From Platanthera guangdongensis (Eukaryota > Streptophyta > Magnoliopsida > Asparagales > Orchidaceae), in the NCBI GenBank assembly GCA_039583875.1, contig CM077157.1, forward strand, positions 75,454,346 to 75,518,345: 64,000 bases of DNA, written 5' to 3'. The stretch's first letter is position 1. Every line of letters starts with the position of its first letter. A program made the translations under genes and the position numbers. The notes below the pieces were generated by a model. The model searched no databases, was not told the origin of the DNA, and was given only the letters and a program-made list of their open reading frames with translations. This document shows, in pieces, positions 47,001 to 58,617 of this stretch.

Positions 47001-47767
47001 ACAATAGACTCTACAGGCTACAATTTTTATGTTGACCCCATTCTATGAAATAGCTTCTAAGTATTTTTGAAAATTAAAACCATTAAATACTAAATGTGTG
47101 ACATAATTTAAAAAACAGAAATTATTTCCTATAGTTTAATATCTCCCCTGCACGAATCTTGGCGCACCACTGGACGGCATCCCGTCATCTTCAAGCTCCA
47201 GCTGATGGCCTGGATTCATCCCTCCTAGAGCTCCTTCCAAAAGCTGCCGTCGGCGATCCGGCCACTTCCCCGGCCGGCCAGCGCCACCACCACCTCAGTT
47301 GAGGTGGTGGCTGTCGCCAGGCGGCGGCACAGCCGCCGGAGAGGCGGATTCCAGTAGTTCTACAAAGAAATTTTTTCGGCCCGAAACCATGAAAACCAGG
47401 AATTGGCTTGGGCTCAATTGAACCTGAACCTTGAACCTAAACATTGCTATGATCTATCCATGAGACAAGGAGAGGAGGAGGACCTTGTCGGTGGCCTGAA
47501 GTCGAGAAGATCGCCGGAAAGCCATTTCTGAAGGTGGCGCCGCTCAGTTTCTGCAACTACACAGTGGGGTAGGATTGATTTCTACAGGTAAGGATTGGGA
47601 CAGCCTTCTCTCGACCCACTGATGGTGTTTAAAGCCTCAGATGGGGAGAGGAGGGGCTGGATCATCAATGACCATTAAGGCCATTAATGGCTAGGCTCGG
47701 CCATGGTGGAGGTGGCTGAACCAGACCCTTGGTGGCCAGGGAAATGGCTGGAAACTTCTCCCCTACC
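43644..47767 (-). repeat. X3 5' LTR, truncated at its outer end
   Basis: It starts at TATAAGACC (43644), is mixed with A until about 44010, then is colinear with 23320-27090 of the complete LTR. It breaks at about 47767 (cttctcccctaccccg), about 700 bases short of the LTR start, where a copia fragment follows. Confidence 0.85.
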
Positions 47768-47939
47768 CCGTTCAGTGAGAGTAGCAATCTCCTCATCCAT
47801 GGCAACCTTCCAATAAGGAACAGTAAGAGCCTCCTAGTAGGAATGGGGGTGGCAGTGTGTTGGATCCCTAGTTTGATTTGGGCTAGGTTCACTAAGTTAG
47901 GATCATCTGACCCAACATATATAGCCAGGGTCATGGTTG
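47768..47939 (-). pseudogene. Copia-type RT N-terminal fragment
   Basis: The minus strand reads EALTVPYWKVAMDEEIATL near 47840-47780, the sequence that opens the RT domain of Ty1/copia polyproteins (pattern ..W..AM..E..AL). A stop (TAG) lies just before EALTV. Only about 170 bases are present between the broken X LTR and the LTR of F, and the orientation is opposite to F. It belongs to an unrelated, mostly deleted copia copy. Confidence 0.55.
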
Positions 47940-49798
47940 TGTCTTAGAGTATAGGCCAAGTCCTTAGAGTTAATACTACATGGACCAGCCATCAACAAGC
48001 TGCATAAAGACTCAAGACTTAGAGAAATATCAAAGACTCAGAAAATGAGTTCAACATTCGTCGAACTCAGGTCAACGAAAGTCGTGCTTAGCTCGCCGAT
48101 CTCAGAGACAATTCTCTGAGCTGAGCTCGACGAACTTGGGACTCAGGTCGACGATTTATGGACAATACTTCAACATTTCAAGTCCAGAATTTCTCTGAAC
48201 TCCACTCGACGAACTTGGTATTCAGGTCGACGATCTATGGGTGTTCTACTTCAACACCTTATTCCAGAAACAACTGAGAATTCTAAGTCCAGGATCATAC
48301 TCCAGTCGACGAATTCACCTTCTCAGCTCGACGAACTTCGACCATATTCCTGGCAAGATTTATCTAGCAGTTAGAAGTTCTCAGCTCGACGAAACTAGTT
48401 CTCAGGTCGACGAATCTCGTTCTCAGTTGGACGAATTCTGGAAACTCTACTTCAATACTTCGTTCCAGAAACAACTAAAAAATTCTAAGTCCAGAAACGC
48501 TTTGCTAAACTCCAGTCGACGAACTTAGGGTATCAGCTCGACGAACTTCATGCACAGAATTGGCAAGGTTCTGGAGAAAGCAAGTTGTCTGTTCTGCGGT
48601 CGACGATCTTGGATCTCAGCTCGACGAACAACCATTATCTGGTCGATGAACTTGACTTCACTGCTCGATGAACTTTGGAGCCAGATCGACGAATTCTGTG
48701 AAGAACAAGACTTAGTTATTTTCATCCATCTGTTCTTATTCTATGACAAGAATTCCTGATTAATCAATGCTAAAATATTCTCTGAATATTACCGTTAGAA
48801 GCAAGCATTGATTACGGTCTTCATCAGGATTATTGGTTGTCGTTTTTCAATGGGACAGTTGGGGAAATCATTCAATACAAAATATTCTCCAGGCCGTCAG
48901 CAATGAATGCAGAAGAATTTCAAATTTCAAAAAGAAGATAATATGGAAAATACAAGAAGGGGATTTTCCATCTCTTTCTTAGACAGACAGCCAGTTTGTT
49001 AATCAATAATCTTCTGCTGCTCTCTCTCTCGACAGCACTCTGAGATAAAAAGAAATAGAAAGCTGATACAGAAAAAGAATCCCTAACCAGAGAGAACATC
49101 AAGCTGAAGAAGAAGAAGAACAGCTAATCCAAATCAAGAGTCTTCTTCTATCTTCTGCCAGGACTCTTCAAAGGACAACAAGTCTTCTATCTATCAAGAA
49201 TTTCCTGGAGTTCATCTGGTTAAAGCAATAGTTTGAAGGCTATCACCCTGAAGCAAAGCTCCATCTTTCCTAGACCATTCAATATCTCAGGGGAAGCCTT
49301 TGCTAACATTAAATCCACAAAAGACTTCTCAGTTGTTTTGATAAAGAGAAGACATAATCAATCTCTCATCCCCCCACTGTATAAAGGGTTCTTAACTCCC
49401 TTCAAAGGTTATCCCTTGTTGTAAGTCACCTGATCAAAATACTTGAGGTTTGCTTTTTGAGCACCTGATCAAAAGCTCATTGGTGTCAGGCACCTGGTAA
49501 AAAATCTGAGTGGATTCCTACCAGGGTGGTAGAATAGTGGATGTACCCAGGGTGGGGAACCACTATAAATTTCTTGTGTTATCTGGTTGCTTTTTTATTT
49601 TGTTTCTTGTTGTGGCTGTGCTAGTTAGGATAACTGTGTTTGTGTTTGTTTAGTTTATTTTCTGCAGCGCTTGTGGTAGATTCACTTAACTTAGGATAGT
49701 TCAATTCATAAGTTTTATTTGTAGAAAAAAGTCTTAAAAATCTAAAGATAATCTATTCACCCCCCCTAGAGTATTCCTGATCTAACCCCTCACTTTCA
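47940..49798 (+). repeat. Element F 5' LTR (start approximate)
   Basis: The end ..CACTTTCA is fixed by the primer site three bases later. The start is set at TGTCTTAGAG (47940), where the antisense copia scrap stops; the second LTR is not in the window, so the start is inferred. It holds no gene. Confidence 0.65.
48050..48700 (+). repeat. Dispersed TCGACGA(A/T) motif array in the F LTR
   Basis: About sixteen copies of (c/g)tcgacgaa or close variants, typically paired as ctcagctcgacgaactt then ggtcgacga, spaced about 20-80 bases. I count them by eye. Confidence 0.8.
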
Positions 49799-49800
49799 AT

Positions 49801-49813
49801 TGGTATTAGAGCC
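49801..49813 (+). other. Element F primer-binding site
   Basis: tggtattagagcc, initiator-Met type with one change from tggtatcagagcc. Confidence 0.85.
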
Positions 49814-49903
49814 TGGATTCCTTTGGTTGTACAAGCTAACCCTTGAACCAAAGATCCTGAGTTAGATCTGTCTTTTCATTTCCATTAGATATTCACACAC
49901 AGC

Positions 49904-50614
49904 ATGACACAGAACAAAGATTATGCAAGCACCAGACCTCCATTTTGCAACCTAAATAGGTTTGCCATCTGGAAGGCAAGAATCAAGTTATATATGAACT
50001 CTATTGATGAGGATATTTTCAATGCCATTATGACAGGTCCTCCTCAAGCATCTACCTCTACAGCAACCTCAAGCACAAATGCAGTTCCACCACCTGAGTG
50101 GACTGAGGCCCGGAAGAAGGCAAAAATTGCTGATGCCAAGGCCATGAATATTCTGGCCCAAATAATGTCAGATGACATTTTTCAAAAAGTGGTTGAATGC
50201 ACATCAGCCAAAGCCATCTGGGATTCCCTCAATCAAATGGTGGTTGGATCTGCTGATAAAGAAAGGATAGGAGATCCAATCTCAAATCCCAATTTGAGAA
50301 TTTCAAGATGGAGGAAGTTGAATCAGTAGAAGACATGTACAATAGGTTGGGCTCAATCATCAATGAGATGAAACCTTGGACAAGGACATCACCCTCACAG
50401 AGGTGAATGATAAAATCCTTATGTGCTTCCCAATCTCATGGGATTCAAGGATCTGGCCCATCAAGGAGGCCAGGAACCTGAATGAGATTTCCACTGAATC
50501 TCTTTTAGGAAAGCTTAAGTCCTATGAGCAGCTTATCAAATCCAGAGAAGCAACTGAGCAAAGAATACCTCCACCAGCAAGGATGGAGCACAGCATTGTA
50601 TTCAAAGCTGCTGA
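49904..50614 (+). pseudogene. gag: Element F gag, first part (copia Gag, UBN2-like)
   Basis: The ATG at 49904 begins MTQNKDYASTRPPFCNLNRF, and the capsid-type region has WKARIKLYMNSIDEDIFNAI, KAMNILAQIMSD and AKAIWDSLNQM, as in copia Gag proteins. A frameshift near 50270 moves the match to KMEEVESVEDMYNRLGSIIN, and another near 50375 to LDKDITLTEVNDKIL and NEISTESLLGKLKSYEQL. The match ends at FKAAD, where element C is inserted; the last five bases GCTGA are its target duplication. Translation would stop at about codon 142. Confidence 0.85.
50610..50614. repeat. Target-site duplication of element C, left copy
   Basis: GCTGA, repeated at 61169-61173. Confidence 0.95.
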
Positions 50615-53176
50615 TGTCACAACCCGCATTTCCTCAACGAGTACCTCGTATCAGAGCAAGAGGAACTACGGGTTATGATGCCACGTCGTGCAGGGGATAA
50701 CTGCACACGCTCAGGCAACCGTTGACGCTTACTTTATGAGTTGAAATTCAACAGTTAAATGCAAGAAAAACTTTGGATTTAAAGGCCGTATCCCTCGGCC
50801 TTAGGTATCAAAAACTGTATTTGTACGCGGCGGAAATACTTTGCTTATTTATGACGATCTCCTATATGCAGTCTATAGTAATACTACTATAAGAAATCAT
50901 CTTTGTTTACGCCATTTGGAAAATACGTGTTTGGTAACCAAAACATGTTATGCATGGATACAATAATAGGTTTGGTTAGCTTAAAAATACCTAATGCAAC
51001 CTATCATAAATTCTTCCCAAGAGCAAGAAGACATCATCTCATCCAAATGAGTCACATTAGCAGTCTAGTATTCATATATCACAAGTAAAGTAAGCCACCA
51101 ATGGGCGCCAACAAGCTGACACGAACCCATTGGGGCACATGTATGTCTGTACAACAAAGAAAAGAACTACCTCGCTCAGTAAGCTCGGCTAGCTCCCAAG
51201 AAACACGATCCAAGCACTAGCCGCTCAACCGGATACAACCTGCACCTGAGGCATTCAAGAAAGAACACCTCAGCAATCATCAAAGCTACACAAGATAGTA
51301 GGAAGTTCAGAAAATATGGCGAAGGGGCTTACCGACCCCGTAGCAATGTTTCATGTAAGTAAAAAGAGTGAACAAAACAAGTGGAAAACGCACCAAAACA
51401 CATGCCAAACGCACCAAGTGCGTACAAGTTTCATCAAGTCCTGCTCAACCCGCAGGAGCAAAAGGGCAAAACACGTGCCCATTTCATCATCCGTAGTACA
51501 AGAAACAACTATACGAGTGAAACATAAGCAGCGGTTAAATGCGATTCAGCAAGGGTCTTTTGGTGGCAGCCCTAAAGTGGAACGCACCAATAAAAGCTTG
51601 CCCAAATCGGGGCAAAATGGTGCTCTACACCACAAATCCAAACCCGGTGGCCACAAAGGCTTAACCCACACCACCCCTTACCGACTCCTCACACAAACGC
51701 TTCTGCCATGGTTCACAATTCGCCTCGCAAAACTCACCATAACCCATAACCCAAGCGCAACACCATAAGCAACTCTCACCATAACCCAAGTACACACGTT
51801 CCCTTCCTTCATCCTCACACATGACTACAAATTGTCAACGTAGAGTTTGATGAACTTCATCACATGCTAGAGTGTGATTAACCTAATTACATAAATCACA
51901 TGTTTGGAACAAGAATCACATGCTTTTGATCAAGGAAGAATCACATAAATTTGAAAGGCTACATGAACATGAATCAAATTAGCTACATGAATCACATGAA
52001 CAAGATAAACTACATGAATCATCCTAAACAATCATGGAGCATAGGGAACTTCAAAAGCATCATAAGGTTAGTGAGGGATAACACAAAATAAGAAGAACAA
52101 GCTAGGAAAATTGAAAGAGAAAAACTAGCTATTTTGCACAATCAAAGACAAGAAATAAGATTGGCAAGGGTGAAGAACACCGCTTGCCTGAACCGAGACG
52201 ACGCCGCGACGGCTGCTCCTTTCTTTCCTTGCCTTGCTTGAGCCTTGCTCCCTTGAGTTCCTTTTGGAATGAGGAAGAAGATGAAGAAGAAGGTGAAATG
52301 AGGGGGAAAAACTCTGTTTCGTCCTTATTTCCTCCAGAACAGAGCTGGACCGTTAGATGTAGAATCAAGGAAATGAACGACACAAAAAAACTGGAAAAAG
52401 TCGATTTTCGGGCCGGTCACGCCCTGTGTCACGCCCGTGAAGCAGGGTGTGTACCTCAAGCGGCGTAGAAAGTCGGCAAATCCAAGTTTATCCCCACGGT
52501 ACACGGCCGGATACACGCCCGTGATGGGTCGGTAACGCCCGTGACCTAGGGCGTGTAGCCCGTATCTCGACACCTCGTCGACCAAAAGTGTCGACACTCG
52601 ACACAGCTTGACACGCCCTGTGACATGCCCGTGTCACAGGCCGTGTCCCCTCTCTCGACACCAGACACTCGACACTCAACACTCGACACTCGACACTGCG
52701 GGACACGGCCCGTGACACGCCCGTATCACGGGGCGTGCACCCCATTCGTCGAGCTCAACTCGACACAAGAAAAATTCGTCGAGTCAAGGAGGTCACGCCC
52801 AGGTCACGCCCTGGGTCACGCCCCGACACGCCCGTGTCGGGGGGCGTGTCACGCACAAAAATGACTATTTTTTCCTGTTTTGAAAAGTGTTTCTGTGTCG
52901 TCCTAGACCATTTTTGCTTTAAGAACTTTTTACCCTTTTTTGTTTGCTGTACAAGCAACCCATTTTGAACAACATTACCCGGGCGCGAAAAAGTGCAAAC
53001 ATTCCCTAAGAGGCCTCACCGAGTCCCCAATTTGGACTCCGGTTTGCTGGGGAATCGTGCAACTTGGCTACCAAAACAGCCACTCGCAAGCCCGCGGGAA
53101 AAACCATGCTCGAACAACGGTCAAAGCCAACGTAACGCCCATCAAGCGTACACAATCAAAAATCCGGGGTGTTACA
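50615..53176 (-). repeat. Element C 3' LTR
   Basis: Bounded by the TSD at 50614 and the polypurine tract at 53177. The region 52405-52860 is rich in gacacgcccgtgtc-type palindromes and a 7-base CGACACT minisatellite (52660-52698). The rest is AT-richer and has no gene. Confidence 0.95.
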
Positions 53177-53191
53177 GTCACTCCCCCTAAC
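53177..53191 (-). other. Element C polypurine tract
   Basis: The minus strand reads gttagggggagtgac before TGTAACACCCC. Confidence 0.85.
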
Positions 53192-53297
53192 AAAAAGTTT
53201 CGCCTCGAAACTTTTCAATCATTTTGATCTCAATCAAAGAAGGTACCAAACCAAAAACAGCAATGCAACAAAAACACTAATTCACATACCAGCTTAT

Positions 53298-56200
53298 TTA
53301 CGGGAACAAATGAGGGTGAGCCGCCCTCATCGTTGACTCGAGCTCCCACGTCGCGCTTTCCACATTCTGATTTTTCCATAGCACCTTGACCATAGGAATC
53401 TTCTTTTTCCGCAACACACGATCTTGGGAGTCCAATATCTGGATAGGCATCTCCACATAAGAAAGGTTTGGCGCCAATTGCGGCACCACGTCCAACACTT
53501 GCGTGTCATGTCGCACACAATTGCGAAGTTGGCTAACATGAAACACGTCGTGAATACCAGGAAAATTCACGGGTAATTCTATCTTGTAAGCGGATGCACC
53601 AACTCGCGCAAGAATCTTGAAGGGACCCACAAATCATGGGTATAATTTGCGCTCTTTTCCAAACCTTTTAATCTCAGCCATTGGGGAGACTTTCAAGAAA
53701 ACGGAATCCCCCACCGCAAACTCTAATTCCGACCTTCGTCGGTTGGCATACTTTTCATATCGCTCTTGGGCGATTCGGAGCTTCTCCCGATTAAGTCGTA
53801 CGGCAACTTCCATGTCCTCGAGCGCCTCTGGGCCCAACAAAGGCCGCTCTCCAACCTCAGTCCAAAAGATAGGAGTCCGACATCGACGCCCATATAAAGC
53901 TTCGAACGGAGCCATTTGCAAGCTTTCTTGATAGCTATTATTATATGCGAATTCCATAAGCCGCAAACGTTCATCCTATGCTCCGCCATACTCAAGAATG
54001 TAGCATCGAATCATATCTTCTACAATTTGATTTACTCGTTCTGTTTGGCCATTCGCCTGAGGGTGGTAAGCAGTGGAATACCGCAAATCTGTTCCCAAAC
54101 CCTCTTGTAGACTCTTCCAAAAACGAGAAGTAAAGCGGGAATCCCTGTCTGATATGATATTGACTGGCACACCATGCAGTCGGATGATCTCGTTCAAATA
54201 GAGCTCCGCTATTGTCTTCATCGGGTAGTTGACCTTACATGGTATGAAATGAGCACACTTGGTCAATCTATCCACGATCACCCACACGGAGTCATGTCCT
54301 CGTGGAGATCTTGGTAGGCCTGTAATAAAATCCATTGAGATGCTTCCCCACTTCCATGTTGGAATCTCCAATGGTGTCAACTTGCCACCAGGCCTCCCAT
54401 GATCAGCTTTCACCCGCTTGCAGGTATGACATTCAGATACAAATCGTGCTATATCTCTTTTCATTCCATACCACCAGACAATTTGTTTCAAATCACGGTA
54501 CATTTTTGTTGAGCCTGGATGGTAGGCCATACTTGAGCCATGTGCTTCCCGACACACCATCTCGCGAATGTCTCCAACTGTGGGAATACAAAATCGACCA
54601 CGATACTTTAACGTGCCCTCCTCATCAAAAGAAAAATCCGGTAATTCCCCCTTTTTAGTCCGAATCAATAGATGTAAAAGATCAGGATCATCCTTTTGGT
54701 GTTGTCTTGCAAGCACCAGCCATGAAGGTTCTTCTACCATCGAATGACTTTGCGGGTCATATTTGCCTACGGAAATATCCATCAATAGAAATTCCTCCAC
54801 AAGACGGTCGACTGAAAGATGAAATAATTTCCCCGTCTTCCGACTCAAAGCATCGGCCACAACATTCGCTTTCCCCGGATGATACTGAATGTGCACATCA
54901 TAATCAGCTACATATTCAAGCCATCGTCGTTGGCGCAGATTCAGTTCCTTTTGCGTGAAGACATACTTTAAACTTTTATGATCTGTAAAGATTTTACACT
55001 GCGCACCATAAAGTAAGTGTCTCCACAACTTCAACGCAAAGATCACCGCTGCGAACTCCAAATCATGTGTTGGGTAGTTCTTTTCATGACCTTTCAACTG
55101 CCGAGACCCATGCGCAATCACCTTTTTGTCTTGCATTAAAACACATCCAAGTCCAACGTGCGACGCATCCACAAAAACTTCATAATCTATCCCTTCTGTC
55201 GGCAAGATCAACACAGGAGCGGTACATAACCTGTTCTTGAGTTCAAGGAATGAGGCCTCACACTTGTCATTCCAATCAAACGCCACATTATTCTGGGTTA
55301 AGCGAGTCAAAGGTGCAGCCAACGTAGCAAAACCTTCGACAAATCTGCTATAATAGCCGGCCAATCCCAAGAAGCTTCGAATCTCCTTGGGTGTCTCCGG
55401 TCTCATCCACTCCATGACTGCAGCAATCTTTTCAGGATCCACTTAAATTCCATGGTGATTAATGACATGACCCAGAAAGGCAACTTGAGGCAACCAAAAC
55501 TCGCATTTGCTTAGCTTGGCGAATAACCGTTGGTCTCGCAAAGTGGCCAATACCAATCGCAGATGCTGTTCATGCTCCTCAGCACTGCGGGAGTAGACAA
55601 GAACGTCATCAATAAAAACCACCACAAACTTATCCAAGTAGTCCTTGAATACCCTGTTCATCATATCCATGAAGGCTGATGGTGCGTTGGTCAAACCAAA
55701 CGACATCACCAGAAATTCAAAATGGCCATGCCTTGATCGAAATGCAGTCCGCGGAATATCAGACTCCCGGACCTTGAGCTGATGATAGCCCGAGCAGAGA
55801 TCAATCTTCGAAAATACTGAACTTCCACGCAGTTGATCAAACAAATCATCAATTCTTGGCAGTGGGTACTTGTTTTTAATCGTCACCTTGTTCAACTCCC
55901 GGTAATCGATGCAAAGCCGCATCGACCCATCTTTCTTCTTCACAAATAACACCGGTGCACCCCAAGGTGATGAACTCGGCCTGATAAACCCTTTTGCCAA
56001 TAAGTCATCCAGCTGGGTACGCAACTCTGATAGCTCACGCGGGGCCATTCTGTACGGCGCTTTCGCAATAGGCCGCGTACCCGGTTCCAAATCAATCACG
56101 AACTCGACATCACGATCAGGGGGAGGACCAGGAAGATCAGTAGGAAAAACATCTTGGAATTCACGTACAACCGGAATCTCCTCCAAACGCGGCAAAACAA

Positions 56201-56656
56201 CACTAGTCCCCACAACCGAGACTAGACAAGCAAAACAGTCGGAAACAAACAACGTCCGAACACATACCGCTGATATCCCTGGAGTATCCTGGCATGAATC
56301 ACCATAAACACTTCCCGGCTGACCATTGTCCTTGATAAAATCCAAGCGCTTCCCTTTGCACTGGATGACGACATCAGAGCGGGATCACCAGTCCATGCCC
56401 AGAATGACGTCAAAATCCTCGAAATCGACCACCTTGAAATCAGCCTTTGCTAAGAAATCGCCCAACAAAATGGGACAATTAAGAAGACCCCAGTCTGCCA
56501 CCACAGAAGCACCGGAAGGGAACTTCACCAAAAAGGCAGTCCCCACTCGATCTGGTGTCAAATGATACCGATCCAGAAAGGTTCGAGCCACAAATGAATG
56601 GGTCGCGCCAGAATCAAAGAGAACACGCGCCCAACAGTTTTTTACCTTAAAGTTTC
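53298..56656 (-). pseudogene. pol: Element C pol (PR-RT-RH-IN-chromodomain-like), four in-frame stops, no frameshift
   Basis: The whole polyprotein lies in one frame on the minus strand. Protease: LFDSGATHSF just after the intron, and [29 protein letters not shown] and FIDDVLVYS. RNase [15 protein letters not shown] and [10 protein letters not shown]. Integrase: [38 protein letters not shown] and [12 protein letters not shown]; then GPFKILARVGASAY and the tail KKKIPMVKVLWKNQ, ending at TAA 53298-53300. Stops: TGA after GMDW (56382-56384), TAA after HHGI (near 55443), TAG in GGA.DERL (near 53975) and TGA in KLYP.FVGPF (near 53631). Each can be made by one C-to-T or G-to-A change from the residue usual at that site. 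All catalytic motifs are kept, so decay is by point mutation only. Confidence 0.95.
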
Positions 56657-56733
56657 CTATAAGGGTACATATGTAGCTAAAAACTACGCGTAAGAGGCAT
56701 AAACAAAACGTGAACCAGAGGAATGAATCGAAC
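56657..56733 (-). other. Putative intron of element C at the gag-protease boundary (77 bp)
   Basis: On the minus strand it starts GTTCGATTC and ends ACCCTTATAG. The donor splits the Gly codon after QVIS (phase 1) and the acceptor continues NFKVKNCWARVLFDSG. Unspliced RNA runs 17 more codons and stops in the intron, giving Gag; spliced RNA joins gag to pol in one frame. Confidence 0.8.
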
Positions 56734-57952
56734 CTGAGATAACCTGGGGTGACATCTGAGCTTCCTCTGAGGAGATCACATTTATCTTCCCTTTTCCTTT
56801 GTCCAAACGCGGAGGCGGAGGCAAAGCCTGGAGTGGCATTGGCTGGAGCACGGGCTGGTTTTGTGGGCACCTTGCCTTCAGATGTCCCTGTTTGCCACAC
56901 TGGAAGCACACCTTGTCCTTGACCCAGCAGCGGCTCATATCATGACCTCTTCCCCCACAAGCTGTACACTCCAAGTCTCTGGTTGGCGCACTCTGAATGG
57001 CGTGCACCTGCTCCTTCTTTTGCATCCCAAACCGCTTGAAACATTTTTTAAATGGGTGGCCTGACCGGCCACAGAAGCTACATGTTTCCTTGTTCTTCTT
57101 CCTTACATCTGATTCTTGGGAGCTTTTCCCTCCCATCAGCTTCCTCTTATCCTTCCTCATCAGTTGTCCTCTTTGTTTTGCATTTTTGATAGCTTCAACC
57201 TTCAACGCAGCCTCAACCACAGTAGTGTAACTCGTCGCTCCATAAGCACTTGCGAACTGCTGCACGTCGCTGCGGAGTCCGCTAAGAAATCTCTTTACGC
57301 GGTCAGCTTCCATACTCACCAAGCTCGGAGTGAACCGACTTAACTTGCTAAACTCAATTTCATACTCACTAACTGTGAGTTTCCTCTGCTTCAGGTACAA
57401 GAAGTCATTCATCAGGCGGTCCCTTTCAACTGACGGCAGAAACTTGCGCCGTAACATTTCTTTAAAGGCTTCCCACGAACATCCCGCCCCTAAGCTCTCC
57501 TTTTCTCGCAACCACCAACCTTTAGCCAACCCTTTGAGTTGATAGGCGGCAAGCATCACCTTCTGGTCCTCAGTAACGCCAGAATAACCAAACATTTCTT
57601 CCAACGTGATCACCCAATCATCCAAGATCACAAAGTCCGCTTTTCCATCATAAGTCGGTGGTCCAAGTCGCTGAAACTGCGAGATGAAAGTCATCGCAGG
57701 AGGAACAACAACTCGGGGTATCACTGCCACGGAATGAGTAGAAATGGTGGGTCCTCGGACCATCTCTTGCCCTCTTGGTGCCAGTCCATACATCGCTGAG
57801 GACATAGCTTGGAGCTGGGACTGCACTTCCTGCACCTGCCTCGTCAAAGCCTCATTACTTTGGTGTAGACTATCCAACAGGGCATTATTCGGCGCGCCCG
57901 AAGACTCGCCCTCGGATTGGGGAGTTTGCCTTGTCACTGGACGCTTCGACAT
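56734..57952 (-). CDS. gag: Element C gag, open, with three CCHC knuckles
   Basis: The ATG at 57952 (MSKRPVTRQ) is preferred over the upstream ATG at 58000, since basic starts of this kind are common in gypsy Gag. A Gln/Ser-rich head with a short coiled-coil-like stretch (EALTRQVQEVQSQLQAM) precedes the capsid region: FQRLGPPTYDGKADF, KGWWLREKESLG, FLPSVERDRLMNDFLYL, EYEIEFSKLSRFTP and RFLSGLRSDVQQF. Three zinc knuckles follow: CSFCGRSGHPFKKC (about 57082-57041), CTACGGRGHDMSRC (about 56970-56929) and CFQCGKQGHLKARC (about 56917-56876). One or two is usual, so three is notable. The frame has no stop before the intron at 56733. Unspliced, the product ends with 17 intron-coded residues. Confidence 0.9.
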
Positions 57953-58296
57953 CCTATCAACACGTTCACTCTTATCAAGCTCAAACCCAACAAAACACAC
58001 AACGGCTATGTACAGACCATAAATATCGAAATATGAATATCAACTGCTAACTTACTCTGGGAGTTTGAGAATGATGGTATGCCTAGCCTAAAGATGACTC
58101 ACCGTCATCCCACTAACTTGTGCCTAACTGATGAATGCATGACTTTATTTGACCCAAAACCATGAGTGTACAGGTGTCATCATGTACATCTGAAGCTTGG
58201 CACGTTGTGCTCATGCCATGTTATGTTATGCGTGCTGTGCTATGCATTCTAGAAAAGGCCTTAATGCATGCCATGAGCGGTCGTACGCATCACAAT

Positions 58297-58464
58297 GTTA
58301 TGCATCCCATACTACATAGCATTGCATGCAACGAAGAAAAGAAAACGTGCTAGTCGCATCCATGTGGTAAGGTTATGCATCCCATACTACATAACCCGCA
58401 CATGTTGCCCCTATGGTGGATCCATATACAACCACATATTATGTATCCCATACTACATAATATG
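58297..58464 (-). ncRNA. Three hairpins with a shared loop in the element C leader
   Basis: Each holds atcccatact in the loop: 58297-58320, 58372-58395 and 58438-58461. Stems differ: caatgttatg with catagcattg (one change from perfect), ggttatg with cataacc (7 pairs), and catattatgta with tacataatatg (11 perfect pairs). They lie between the primer site and gag, where packaging or dimerisation signals sit in retroelements. The function is inferred. Confidence 0.55.
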
Positions 58465-58602
58465 TCCCGTATACTTCTTGTCATGCAATGAGTGTAGTGT
58501 GCGTGCGTCGGCCAAGACATACTGATGGCACCTCGGTGTGTGTATGATATGATGCTTACAACCAAACAAGAAAGTTTGCCCGACCAATTATCAAACAAAC
58601 CT

Positions 58603-58615
58603 GCCTCTGATACCA
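58603..58615 (-). other. Element C primer-binding site
   Basis: The minus strand reads tggtatcagaggc, two bases from the LTR end. Confidence 0.9.
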
Positions 58616-58617
58616 AC

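Noticed and set aside
49021..49200. Pyrimidine- and GAAGAA-rich stretch in the F LTR as a host gene exon
   Set aside because: It lies in the LTR leader, with no open frame of note and no domain.
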